Origin: Acetivibrio straminisolvens JCM 21531
GTDB lineage: Bacteria; Bacillota; Clostridia; Acetivibrionales; Acetivibrionaceae
Direction: 5' to 3'
DNA length: 59,301 bases
Assembly: GCF_000521465.1 (NCBI RefSeq)
Contig: NZ_BAVR01000017.1
Location: forward strand, 1 to 59,301
Shown: positions 1 to 9,389 of the stretch, piece after piece
How positions within the stretch are numbered: position 1 is the first letter of the stretch
Layout of the letters: each line of letters starts with the position of its first letter
Notes under the pieces: model-generated
Told to the model about the DNA's origin: nothing
Seen by the model: only the letters and a program-made list of their open reading frames with translations
The model's database searches: none
Program-made: the position numbers and the translations under genes

Positions 1-251
1 TTTATTGAGAAATATCAATGTTATGGATATAATTTATCTATACAAATTCTTTAAAATTTATCGATTAATGTTTTGTTTTTTCGATAGTGGGTATGAATAA
101 AATAACATGTTTATAAAAGAGCATATTTATAAACACTATTAATGATATATACTATATAATGTTGGATGCTAAAAGGGTAATTGGTACATATTACCTTGCT
201 TATGAATATGTATAAGCTATATTGAAAAACTTACGATTAGGAGGAAGAATA

Positions 252-581
252 ATGGCAGGAGAAAAAGTTACCATTTTAACAAAAGAAAACTTCGAGCAAG
301 AAGTATTAAATTCGGACAAAGTGGTTTTGGTTGATTTCTGGGCTCCATGGTGCGGTCCGTGCAGAGCGGTGGCGCCTATAATTGACGAGCTTGCCGATGA
401 ATATGACGGCAAAGCAAAAGTGGCAAAGCTTAATGTTGACAGCGAAGGTGAAGTTACTGAAAAGTTTAGAATCATGAACATTCCTACAATAATGGTATTT
501 AAAAACGGAGAACTAGTGGAAAAGCTTATCGGTGCGAGATCAAAAGCAGAACTTGCAAGTGCTATCGATAAACATTTATAA
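252..581 (+). CDS. trxA: Thioredoxin
   Basis: Small cytosolic disulfide reductase of 109 residues, the usual thioredoxin length. The active-site WCGPC lies at residues 33-37 in the normal VDFWAPWCGPC setting, and the cis-proline segment NIPT is near residue 78. I chose the ATG at 252 because AGGAGGAAG (239-247) sits just upstream of it; an in-frame TTG at 222 would place this ribosome site inside the gene. It stands alone, followed by a hairpin terminator at 646-675. A TATAAT-like hexamer at about 155-160 may be its -10 box, but no clear -35 was seen. The reading frame is intact. Confidence 0.96.
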   Translation: MAGEKVTILTKENFEQEVLNSDKVVLVDFWAPWCGPCRAVAPIIDELADEYDGKAKVAKLNVDSEGEVTEKFRIMNIPTIMVFKNGELVEKLIGARSKAELASAIDKHL

Positions 582-645
582 TTGTTGATTAGAATATGTA
601 ACTACCGGTGGACACCCGTAATTTTAGGGTGTACACTTACAAGGG

Positions 646-675
646 CCATACATTATGTCGAAATGTATGGTTTTT
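646..675 (+). terminator. Rho-independent terminator after trxA
   Basis: The arms CCATACATT (646-654) and AATGTATGG (662-670) are perfectly complementary around a 7-base loop and are followed by TTTTT. A second, weaker dyad, ACACCC (612-617) with GGGTGT (627-632), lies just upstream. Confidence 0.85.
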
Positions 676-804
676 GCTTTTTAGAGTTATAATTTTTTCT
701 AAATTTAAGAAGGATTTTTAGAAAAAAGATTGAATATATAAGGAATAGTATTGTGTAATTTTAATATCAAAAATTCTATTATTTGTAATTAGGAGGAACC
801 ATAG

Positions 805-1372
805 ATGGCAGGAGAAAAAAAGGTTCGGAACTGCATTATTTGGTTTTAAGAAAACCGATGTAAATTCATATATTGAAAAAATTTTAAGAGAGTTTGACGA
901 TAAACTGAAGGAAAAGGATAATGAAATTTCTGCTTTGAAAAATCAGTGCAGGGAATTGAGGATTAAATACGAAGACATTGCAAGAAAGGCTGAGCAAATC
1001 AGCTCAGACAGGGCAAAAATTGCCGATGTTCTTATAAAAGCTCAGGAAAAAGCTGAAATGATATTGCAAGAGGCTAAAGAGAAGGCAATCGAAGAAAGAA
1101 AGAAATTGTCCGAGCTGACTGAACAGGAAAAAGAAAAACTCGTAGATATGAAGCGGGAGATAAAGGCGCTGAAGCAAGAAATCACCAAGACGCTAAAGAA
1201 GTACGAGTTTGATCTTGAGAAAGTTGTAGAATTTGCCAGTGAAAACATAGAAAGTATGGAAGGTTTGAGTGAAGACGATTCAAATGATGATACGCCGGAA
1301 GAAGAGGACGAAATATCCGACGTTATTCTTGAAGAAATTATGGAAGAATATGCGAGCAAATCCAATACTTAA
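805..1372 (+). CDS. DivIVA-like coiled-coil protein (one frameshift near 815-821)
   Basis: Restored product of about 188 residues. The N-terminus (FGFKKTDVNSYIEKI) resembles the DivIVA/GpsB membrane-targeting segment, followed by a long Lys/Glu-rich coiled coil and a very acidic C-terminal tail. DivIVA-family proteins organise cell poles or division sites; which role applies here cannot be told. The ATG at 805 follows AGGAGG (791-796). Reading from it stops after 14 codons because the run of seven A at 815-821 is one base too long; removing one A joins it to the long frame. The only in-frame start of the intact part is a TTG at 935, so that shorter version would lose the conserved N-terminus. 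The break looks like a homopolymer sequencing error. Confidence 0.7.
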
Positions 1373-1489
1373 GTCGAAGAATGGAATTTGACAGGTGTTT
1401 TATCTGTTGCAAAAATTAGTAAAATTATTGCTTGCATTATGGTAAAAGATATAGTATAATTCAATTTAATATAATTTTATATTAAATAA

Positions 1490-1806
1490 CTGCGATGATA
1501 GGGAAGAGTACATTTAGATGCTTTCATAGAGAGTTGGGATGGTGGAAGCCCGGCAAAGTGTCTATTTGGAAGGCAGCCCTGGAGTTTCTCCTTGAGAAAT
1601 GTGAGTTTCCGTGACATTTATTTGATTTGGGAGCTCTGATATTAGAGGAAGACGTAGCCTCACGTTATAGAGGAACGGTCTTTATGGCAGTATATGTCCA
1701 ATATACTGTTATAAGAACTGGCAGAGTGAGTACCTTTTAGGTACTAATTAGGGTGGTAACGCGGAATACTCCTTCGTCCCTTGTTTTATAGGATGAAGGA
1801 GTTTTT
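1490..1806 (+). promoter_or_regulatory. T-box leader upstream of the lrp-aminotransferase pair
   Basis: The conserved T-box AGGGTGGTAACGCGG is at 1750-1764, directly before a terminator hairpin (1768-1802). Upstream are stem I landmarks: GAAGAGTA near 1513, an AGAGAG/GGTGG...GCCC distal region (1530-1555), and a closing stem with ACATTT (1519-1524) facing AAATGT further on. A small stem, GTACC...GGTAC, precedes the T-box. T-boxes read the charging state of a cognate tRNA and allow transcription when it is uncharged. I could not place the specifier codon with confidence; GAG or AGT are possible from the stem pairing, and a sequencing indel could blur it. Confidence 0.92.
1768..1806 (+). terminator. 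T-box regulatory terminator
   Basis: ACTCCTTCGTCC (1768-1779) pairs with GGATGAAGGAGT (1791-1802) and is followed by T residues. The left arm competes with the antiterminator formed by the T-box at 1750-1764. Confidence 0.9.
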
Positions 1807-1867
1807 ATTATTTTTTTATATTATATATATTACTTATATAATTTCTTAGTTAAAGGAGTGGAGATAT

Positions 1868-2345
1868 ATGGAAGAGATTTTAGAGATATTGGAAAGTAAC
1901 AACAAAATAAGTGAAGAAGAAATAGCCGTAATGGTCAATAAGAGTGTTGAAGAAGTAAGAGAAGCTATCAAAAAGTATGAAGAAGATAATGTTATTCTCG
2001 GGTATATCAGTCTGATAAACTGGGAGAAGACAAGTAAAGAATCCGTAACAGCTTTGATAGAAGTAAAAGTTACACCCCAAAGGAGAAGGATTTGATAAAG
2101 TTGCAGAAAGGATATACAGATATCCGGAGGTAAAGGCCTGCTATCTTATGTCGGGAGGTTTTGACCTGACTGTTATTGTAGAAGGTAAGACTATGAAAGA
2201 GGTTGCACTGTTTGTTGCTGAAAAATTGTCTACTTTGGAGTCGGTTTTGAGCACCTCCACACATTTTGTGTTGAAAAAGTATAAGGATAAGGGAACTATT
2301 TTTGAAAAGAAGCAAAAAGATGACAGGGAGGCAGTTGTACTATGA
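1868..2345 (+). CDS. Lrp/AsnC-family transcriptional regulator (one frameshift near 2074-2084)
   Basis: Restored product of about 158 residues, normal for the family. Residues 1-60 form an N-terminal winged helix-turn-helix, followed by the RAM/Lrp effector-binding fold, including GFDKVAERIY and the YLMSGGFDL strand. The reading frame breaks near 2074-2084, where the usual family segment around TPQ...GFD is interrupted; an extra base in CCCC or missing bases in the following G run would restore it. The start at 1868 follows AAAGGAGTGG. Its stop overlaps the aminotransferase start by four bases (ATGA), so the two are co-translated. A T-box leader precedes it, so expression should respond to an uncharged tRNA. 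The effector is probably an amino acid, but which one is not shown. Confidence 0.85.
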
Positions 2346-3511
2346 ATATTGGGGACATGATTTTGCCATCTGTCAGACAGGTACCTCCGTCGGGGATTAG
2401 AAAGTTTTTTGATTTGGTAAATGAAATGAAGGATGCCATTTCTTTGAGTATTGGTGAGCCTGATTTTGTAACTCCATGGAATGTCCGGGAGGCCGGAATT
2501 TATTCGTTGGAAAAAGGTCATACCCACTATTCTCCCAATGCAGGATTTATAGAGCTGCGCGAGGAGATATGCAGATACCAGGAGAGAAAATATAATTTAA
2601 AATATGATCCAAAGAGCCAGGTTATTGTGACTGTTGGAGGAAGTGAAGGGATTGACATAGCTTTAAGGGCTCTTGTTGGCCCCGGAGATGAAGTTATTAT
2701 TCCGGAACCTAGTTTTGTTGCTTATAAACCATGTACTATTTTTACGGGAGCTACTCCTGTGATAGTTAATTTGAGTGCTGAAAATGAGTTTCGATTGACT
2801 CCCGAGCTTTTGGAAAAGGCAATTACCGACAAAACTAAGGTGTTGATTTTGCCTTATCCCAACAACCCTACAGGTGCTGTTATGGAAAGAAAGGATTTGG
2901 AGGCTATTGTTGAGGTACTTAAGGACAGGAACATAATAGTTATTTCCGATGAGATCTATTCTGAGCTTACTTACGGGACTAAGCATGTATCTATAGCATC
3001 TTTTCCTGAGATGAAGGATAAGACGTTGGTTATAAACGGTTTTTCGAAGGCCTATGCCATGACAGGATGGAGGCTGGGCTATTGTTTGGGGCATCCTGAC
3101 CTGATTTCACAGATGTACAAGATACATCAGTATGCTATAATGTGTTCTCCGACTACTGCTCAATATGCCGCCATAGAGGCTCTAAGAAACAGTGATGATG
3201 ACGTGGAAGAAATGGTGAGAGAGTACAACAGAAGAAGAAGGATCATGGTTGAAGGCTACAGGAGTGCAGGGCTTGACTGTTTTGAACCTCTAGGTGCTTT
3301 TTATGTCTTTCCGTGCATAAAATCAACAGGAATGACTTCGTATGAGTTTTCAGAAAGGCTTTTAATGGAGGAAAAGGTTGCAGTTGTGCCGGGAACAGCC
3401 TTTGGAGATTGCGGAGAGGGATATGTGCGTTCATGTTATGCCAGCTCCATGGACAATATAATTGAGGCAATGAAGAGGATTAAGAGATTTATTGAAAGAA
3501 ATAAAAAATGA
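2342..3511 (+). CDS. Class I/II PLP-dependent aminotransferase
   Basis: 389 residues, intact, a typical AAT-I fold enzyme. Visible motifs are YPNNPTG for cofactor and substrate binding, SDEIYSEL with the PLP-contacting Asp and Tyr, and NGFSKAYAMTGWRLGY, which contains the Schiff-base lysine. It transfers an amino group between an amino acid and a 2-oxoacid. The sequence resembles aspartate/aromatic or MalY/PatA-type enzymes, but the substrate cannot be fixed from sequence alone. It is translationally coupled to the upstream Lrp-type regulator and sits under the T-box leader, which suggests amino-acid biosynthesis or salvage. A terminator at 3551-3585 ends the operon. Confidence 0.92.
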   Translation: MNIGDMILPSVRQVPPSGIRKFFDLVNEMKDAISLSIGEPDFVTPWNVREAGIYSLEKGHTHYSPNAGFIELREEICRYQERKYNLKYDPKSQVIVTVGGSEGIDIALRALVGPGDEVIIPEPSFVAYKPCTIFTGATPVIVNLSAENEFRLTPELLEKAITDKTKVLILPYPNNPTGAVMERKDLEAIVEVLKDRNIIVISDEIYSELTYGTKHVSIASFPEMKDKTLVINGFSKAYAMTGWRLGYCLGHPDLISQMYKIHQYAIMCSPTTAQYAAIEALRNSDDDVEEMVREYNRRRRIMVEGYRSAGLDCFEPLGAFYVFPCIKSTGMTSYEFSERLLMEEKVAVVPGTAFGDCGEGYVRSCYASSMDNIIEAMKRIKRFIERNKK

Positions 3512-3550
3512 AATGAATGGCAATGAAAAATATAGGAAGCTAATTCTAAA

Positions 3551-3585
3551 AAGCTTGAGGAATTCCCGGTTCCTCAGGCTTTTTT
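3551..3585 (+). terminator. Terminator of the lrp-aminotransferase operon
   Basis: AAGCTTGAGGAA and TTCCTCAGGCTT form a stem with one G-T-type mismatch, followed by a T run (3580-3585). Confidence 0.88.
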
Positions 3586-3589
3586 GCAT

Positions 3590-3650
3590 AATAAAAGCTG
3601 GGGACATCGAGTTCTTTCACTTTTGCTTCTTTCATTTCACTCAAAGAGGC
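3590..3650. repeat. 61-bp interspersed intergenic repeat, copy A
   Basis: This stretch matches the reverse complement of 6268-6328 at about 54 of 61 positions with no gap. It starts immediately after a terminator and contains no gene. The conserved core includes GGGACATCGAGT and CTCTTTCATTTCA-like blocks. No coding potential is evident. Confidence 0.75.
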
Positions 3651-3798
3651 AAAAAAAGTACTATGTAAAACATAGTACAAAAAAACTAAAAAAATGCGTA
3701 TATATAAAATTGTGCAGGATGACAAATTTAATTGCAGCATTTGCAAAATGCTTGTACTATATAAAAACATAAACCATATATAAAAGATTAAGGAAAAA

Positions 3799-3939
3799 TT
3801 ATTCACGTAAATGTAATTGATTAATCATATGCCTGACAATTAATACGTCAAGCTCCTGACTGACTGTCAGGATAGCATTGTGATCACCTGACTCAATTAC
3901 ATTATGAAGTTTTTGTCTTAAAGACTCAATCTTGTCCAA
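3799..3939 (-). CDS. Spo0E-like sporulation regulatory protein
   Basis: A 46-residue product on the minus strand. It carries the Spo0E-family signature SQELDVLI near residues 27-34 within a short two-helix protein, followed by a conserved-looking second helix. Spo0E-like proteins are small aspartyl phosphatases that dephosphorylate Spo0A-P and restrain sporulation. The start is a TTG at 3939, preceded on this strand by GGAGGGGG at normal spacing; an overlapping ATG is in another frame and leads nowhere. It is a single gene in the intergenic stretch between the aminotransferase and the XRE regulator. The size, signature and ribosome site make this a confident small gene. Confidence 0.82.
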   Translation of the reverse strand: MDKIESLRQKLHNVIESGDHNAILTVSQELDVLIVRHMINQLHLRE

Positions 3940-4130
3940 TGCATCCCCCTCCAAGTAATCTTAATTGATATATATAAATTTTTATATTAACGTAATCACA
4001 TCAATTTAAATATGAATAATAAAGTTTGCTATAAAACTTGTTTATTGTCGGTAATCTGTGGTAAAATGTTTTTGAAATCCTCACAAAAAATTCTCTTTTT
4101 AATCGTATCCTCTGTATATACTTTATTTTA

Positions 4131-4184
4131 CAGCAACATTTTGTTGCTGTCAATAAAAAATCAACAATTTGTTAACATTTTGTT
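4131..4184. promoter_or_regulatory. Cluster of three dyads, probable operators of the XRE regulator
   Basis: CAGCAACATTTTGTTGCTG (4131-4149) is a near-perfect palindrome. It is followed by AACAATTTGTT (4163-4173) and AACATTTTGTT (4174-4184). All three share AACA-n-TGTT-type half-sites and lie 60-110 bases before the helix-turn-helix gene, the usual place for autoregulatory sites. Confidence 0.65.
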
Positions 4185-4241
4185 GCTTTGTATTTGTAAT
4201 TGTGAGAAAATAGTGTCAAATAGTCTCGAGGTGATATGGGG

Positions 4242-4922
4242 ATGGCTTTTGCAGCAATGCTTAAACAACTTAGGGAGGAGAAGCGACTTTCGCAAAAAGA
4301 TATCGCTGATTATTTAGGCATTACTCGACAAGCAGTGGCGTCGTATGAGCTTGCTAAAAGGGAACCGGACTATGAAGTTCTAAAAAAGCTTGCAGATTAT
4401 TTTGATGTCTCTATTGACTATTTGTTAGGAAGAGCCAATTGCAGAGATGTTAATGCAATAACTATAGGGAAAAATATCGATTTAATAAGGGGAAATCTTA
4501 CATACAAGGAACTATCAGAGGATATTAGTGCCAAATTGGGAGCACTTATTTTTCCCGATATGCTTGAGCTGTATGCTCGCGGTGAAAGAATGCCCTTTGT
4601 CGGAACGATAAAAATTCTGGCAAAATATGCGCAGGTAAGGGATTCTTTTTTTTACACCTATAACACTCCTGAAACCTATGAAAGGGAAAAGGAGTTATAC
4701 AAGCTGGAGTTAAGCCAGCAAAAAATGACCGAAAACTATGAAGAGACAAAGGGACTGCTTGATTTCACCGACGATGTGGAAATCAAGAAATGGATTTTAA
4801 AGGAGAGTAATTTGCCGTATATTAAGCTGGCAAAAGAAATTCAGGATGCCGGTCTTCCAGTAGAAGTTTTAAAACCTCTCATAAATTCAATTAAGAATAA
4901 TAACAAGTCAAAGGAAGAATAA
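4242..4922 (+). CDS. XRE-family helix-turn-helix regulator
   Basis: 226 residues. Residues 1-65 are a Cro/CI-type helix-turn-helix (LREEKRLSQKDIADYLGITRQAVASYE), ending in the DYLLGR motif common in Firmicutes XRE proteins. The C-terminal 150 residues are charged and helical, with no recognised enzyme or metal-binding motif; part of this region looks like a second, degenerate helix-turn-helix (LTYKELSEDISAKLG). The ATG at 4242 is preferred over that at 4236 because GAGGTG (4228-4233) is then 8 bases away. A cluster of palindromes upstream suggests self-repression. Target genes are unknown. Confidence 0.85.
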   Translation: MAFAAMLKQLREEKRLSQKDIADYLGITRQAVASYELAKREPDYEVLKKLADYFDVSIDYLLGRANCRDVNAITIGKNIDLIRGNLTYKELSEDISAKLGALIFPDMLELYARGERMPFVGTIKILAKYAQVRDSFFYTYNTPETYEREKELYKLELSQQKMTENYEETKGLLDFTDDVEIKKWILKESNLPYIKLAKEIQDAGLPVEVLKPLINSIKNNNKSKEE

Positions 4923-5086
4923 TCCGATAACATTGTTATTTCAAAAGCTAATACCATATTACAGAGATTATTTATGTAGAAATGTCTAAATTGTTTTCCA
5001 ATTAAATTTTATCATGGACATTATTTCTTATCTGTTGTAAAATAAACCGTAATGGGATTTAAATATGGTTAAAGGAGTTGATGTAA

Positions 5087-6197
5087 ATGTTGGAGCTTGA
5101 ACAGATTAAGCTCGAAGTAGATAATTATAAGAATAATTTGGACGAAATGGGGAAATCTCTTTGACATCGCCAGTATGAGCAATCAAATTGAGGAGCTTGA
5201 GCAGAAAGCCTCGGAGCCTGATTTCTGGAACGATACTGAGAACTCTCAGAAAGTTTTGCAGAAGATCAAGTCACTTAAAGACAAACTGGAAAGATACAAC
5301 AAATTGGTTGCGCAGTGGGAGGATTTAATCACATTGTGCGAGCTTGGAATAGAGGAGCAGGATGAAAGTGTGATTTCGGAGACGGAGGAAGGGTTTAAGG
5401 CTTTTAGAAAAGAGTTTGAGACTTTGAGGCTTGAGACACTTCTTACCGGACAGTATGATAAAAACAATGCAATCCTGACCCTGCATGCCGGTGCGGGAGG
5501 GACTGAGGCCCAAGACTGGGTGCAGATGCTTCTTCGAATGTATACCCGGTGGGCAGAGAAAAAGGGATTTACTATAAAGATACTGGATTATCTTGACGGA
5601 GAGGAAGCAGGCATCAAAAGTGTTACTTTCCAAGTTATTGGAGAAAATGCTTACGGCTTTTTAAAATCCGAAAAGGGAGTACATCGGCTTGTTAGAATTT
5701 CTCCCTTTGATGCTTCGGGAAGGAGGCATACATCCTTTGCTTCGCTGGATGTTATGCCGGAATTGAGCGACGATATTGAAATTCACATAAACCCGGATGA
5801 CCTTCGCATTGATACTTACCGTTCGAGCGGTGCGGGAGGTCAGCATGTAAACAAAACCGAATCGGCCGTAAGAATTACCCATATACCTACGGGTATAGTA
5901 GTTGCCTGCCAGACCGAGCGTTCGCAGTTTCAAAACAAGGATACTGCTATGAGAATGCTGAAATCAAAGCTTATGGAGCTTAAAGAACGGGAGAACAAGG
6001 AAAAGATAGAGGACTTGAAGGGAATACAGTTGGAAATCGCATGGGGAAGCCAGATAAGATCGTATGTGTTTTGCCCGTATACCCTTGTAAAGGACCACAG
6101 GACCAATTATGAAGAGATAAATGTGGATGCCGTTATGGATGGAGAATTGGATGGATTTATAAATTCTTATCTTTCGAGTATGCAAAAGAAACAATAA
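5087..6197 (+). CDS. prfB: Peptide chain release factor 2, programmed +1 frameshift
   Basis: RF2 terminates translation at UGA and UAA. The ATG at 5087 opens a 25-codon frame ending CTT TGA C (TGA at 5162-5164), the classic self-regulatory recoding site. A slip on CTT reads GAC at 5163 and continues in the long frame to 6197, giving about 369 residues. An SD-like GGGG lies about 10 bases before the site. In the body, GGQHVNKTESAVR carries the GGQ peptidyl-hydrolysis motif, and the RF2 anticodon tripeptide SPF is in VRISPFDAS. Low RF2 favours frameshifting and so restores RF2. Unlike the many other breaks in this window, this one is a real family feature. AAAGGAG (5071-5077) precedes the start. 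Confidence 0.97.
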
Positions 6198-6228
6198 TAA
6201 AGCAAAATAGCGTATGATATGATATGAT

Positions 6229-6260
6229 AAAAGTCTGTGGCCTTAAAGCTGCAGACTTTT
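6229..6260 (+). terminator. prfB terminator
   Basis: AAAAGTCTG (6229-6237) pairs with CAGACTTTT (6252-6260) around an inner short GGC/GCT pairing, and T residues follow. Confidence 0.8.
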
Positions 6261-6267
6261 ATACTTG

Positions 6268-6328
6268 GCCTCTTGGAATGAAATGAAAGAGGCAAAAGCG
6301 AAGGGACTCGATGTCCCGAGCTTTTATT
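6268..6328. repeat. 61-bp interspersed intergenic repeat, copy B (inverted relative to copy A)
   Basis: Its reverse complement matches 3590-3650 with about seven substitutions and no gap. Inside is a hairpin, GGGAC-TCGAT-GTCCC (6304-6318), extended by AAAAGC/GCTTTT arms. A perfect 21-bp direct repeat overlaps its two ends (6265-6285 and 6327-6347), as if the unit had begun to duplicate or had made a target-site-like flank. It lies between prfB and the convergent secreted-protein gene. Confidence 0.75.
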
Positions 6329-6353
6329 GGCCTCTTGGAATGAAATGGGTTGC

Positions 6354-9118
6354 TTAGCTTGCAGGGACAAAACCTGCGGTGCTTATGCTGTCCGACAAGG
6401 GATCAATTTTTAGTAAAAAGTATCCCGATTTGCTGCCGTATTTTGCGAATACATTGATAAAATAAGCTTCATATCTGCTTTTGTTCGAATATTTTTTCGA
6501 ATGATTGTAGCTTTTCGGAATTTGCATATCCACATTGGTTAAAAGGTAGTTTTCCAGATAGGATGTACATTTGTCTTTAAGTTCTAAAGAAGTATAGTTT
6601 CTTGCCAGGCGAATATCAAAGCGTCTTCCGATGGTATTACGTCAATAAAGTAGCTTTTTTCAGAAACAGGTAAATCAATACCGTCGGAGTACCGGATTGT
6701 TATTGTCATATTTTCATAGTCGGGTATAATGCTGTGAACCAGCTTCTTGCCATACATTTCCCTAAGTTTTAATTCCGAGGAATTTACAGCATCCTTTTGC
6801 ATAACGGCGCTTATGATTTCAAAGTTTTTTCCTTCATAGTCAAACTTTAATCTGTAGGTTCCTGCTTCTTTGCAGTTGCTTATCTGTACAAGAATATCAT
6901 CATTTGAGTCTAAAGTTCTGGCATGGGTAAGGATTGTCGATCTTCCGAGAATCAACTTGAAGCAGTTTTCTAAAAAAACTACTTTCCGGTTTCGGGTCTC
7001 TCCCATAGACTCTCTTTTTAAGCTTTCCTCTGTTTCTTCAAGAGTGAAGGACTCTACTATGGCATTTATAGCTTGACCAAGCTCTTTATCTATAAGGCTT
7101 CCGTTAGAACATAAATAGTCACTGACAGATAAAAACAAAGAGTAAATTTTGCCCTTTCTTATTATGTCCACGGAATAGCCGAGTTTGTGTCTTTGACCTT
7201 CATCTAGGAAATTTATCAATTTGTAAATATAGATAATACCATTTTCAACTTTTGAAGTAGTGTTTAATATCTTTGTATTTTTAGTTCCGTAAGGGGCATA
7301 GTAGTTTGTAGCGTAATTTGTTAAAAGTTCTGCGTCATTTCCGCCAAAGAGTCTTAACAATTCCTCGGTAGAGGCATCAATTAAGGATTCGGATTCATTG
7401 ATGCAAATATCGAGGGGACCGGAGTATTCGGGGCTTACTATGGAAAACCTGTCGAAATTAATGTCTGTGGACTTGTTCTTTAGCTCCCAGGTATCCGGAT
7501 AAGAGAAGGAATATCCCTCATATTCATTTAAGTATTTTTTAAGACTGACTTCTGCCGAAAAGAGGTTCTCGGCAGGTTCTAAAAACTCTATTGATTTAAC
7601 GATTTTTATAAACTCATCAACTACAGCATCCGAAGGTTTGCTCAATCTACTGTTTAACTCAATCCTATAAAGTTTTGAGCAATATATTGTATAATAATCT
7701 TGAATGTAATATAAATCGGGTCCTTCTTTCATTTCATATTTAATATAATGGAAATTCCTGTCGGACAACAAGCTGTTTCCTTCCTCGACAGTATCTGTCT
7801 TTACTGAAGGGGAAGATTTTATTAGGTTAAGTCTTTCTTGGATGCACGTATCCGGGTCTTGTATTGCTTCTGTCGAAATTGCTATATGAGTGTTGTAGTC
7901 AACCTTAAAGCTTATAGAGCCAAGGCTGTCTACAATGCTGTTTTGCAGATAGGGCATAAATGTTGACGGATATTGAATTTTGTAGTTCTGTTGCAAGTTT
8001 CGGTATTCGGTATATTCAATATTGCTGTCGGAAAGCACCGGGTAAATTCCTAAATTGACATCTTTAATGGTTTTGATGTGATTGAATACTTTTAGTGAAC
8101 TTTTGCTATTCGGTAAGTTTGGTATTTTGAGGGCGTTGAGAAGCTCATGGATTTTGCTTATATTATCTTGGGTTAAGAAACCTCTTTTTCCGTTTATATT
8201 AATCGTGTATATTGACATGTTAGAATAGATTGGAATTGTTATCATAATGTGGGTTTCTTCAGAGGTAGAATATTTGTTGCTTTTTATTGTGTTGTACAGC
8301 ACAACATTAGAAAGCTGACCGTAAATATTTTCACTATAGTCAGCAAAAACTTTCATATTGGATTCACTTAATGCCGCATCGGTTTTTCCAAACAGAAATT
8401 CGTTTTTATAAAGTGCCTGCATGGCTCTAAAATAGCTTTTGGTATAATTGCTTATCGCATTAAAAATCTGCTCGTCGGAAGAGGTGTAATCATTGAGGAT
8501 TAGGCGCATGCCGGCAATAGATGTGCTGTCTAACTTATCGCAGTTTATTGAATAACTAAACTCTCCCTTCTTATCAATTAGCACAACCGAATTATCGTTA
8601 AAGTTGTCAAAAGGCCCTGAAAGGTCAATGCTACTGTGGGAAGGAATCTTTAAAAGATATCCGTGAGTGATATTTTTAAAATTTTTAAGATCATTACCCT
8701 TAAGAAAATATACAGAACCGTATTCTTTATCGTATTTTACAGTCAGATTGAATTTTTCCTCTATAAACTCAAAAGGGAAATAGAATTTTTCATTAATTAT
8801 CTCGGGCATATTGGGGTTGTAACTTGCCAGTGTAACTATGGAACGGTCCAAAGGTCTTGCAGAATATGTACTTATTGCTTTTCCGTCATCAATGGAAAGA
8901 GTTTGGTTTGAAAAGTCGGCTTTAAGTTTCAAACCCAGTATTTGAGCTATTTCATCAGCATCAAGAAAATATCTGCCGTTTTGATTTACGACAGTATTCT
9001 TTAAAGAATGAATTTCCCCATTGTAATATAAATTCAAACTAATATCTGCCCGGACAACGGAAAAGCTTAACATAATCATTGCCGTTAGGGCTATAAACAA
9101 TAGCAAAGTCTTTTTCAT
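6354..9118 (-). CDS. Large secreted protein with a copper-amine-oxidase-N-like domain (one frameshift near 6600)
   Basis: Restored product of about 921 residues. The N-terminus has a signal peptide (KKTLLLFIALTAMIMLSFS) followed by a copper amine oxidase N-terminal-like region at about residues 25-125, a domain common in secreted and cell-wall proteins of Clostridia. The remainder holds repeated alpha/beta segments resembling PsbP/lipoprotein-type folds, such as YKIQYPSTFMPYL and YEGYSFSYPDTWEL, but I do not recognise a catalytic motif. The open frame stops at 6584. Adding one G in the GG near 6600 continues it for about 77 residues to the stop at 6354, so the annotated C-terminus would otherwise be missed. 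The ATG at 9118 is preferred to a GTG at 9127 for its spacing from GAGGA. Function unknown. Confidence 0.7.
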
Positions 9119-9389
9119 ATGTAACACTATCCTCTTACCGTTATAAATTTATTTATTTTATATCAACTAGAAGATACAGCAATACGTCCTCTATATTATG
9201 TATAATATCAAAATTAAACGTCATATACAACAATTGTTGTTTCTTTGTAAAATAAGTGAAACAAATACTTAAAAAATATATACGATAAATCCTATTAATA
9301 AAATTTAGAAATTGTGGTATTATTCTATTGATTAGTTTTGAAAATGGAGCCAGACAGAAACCGAATATATGGCAGGAGGTGGTGTCTAT

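Noticed and set aside
4012..4317. A 101-residue frame overlapping the XRE gene
   Set aside because: It runs through the palindrome cluster and over the start of a well-supported gene, has no ribosome site and a low-complexity product.
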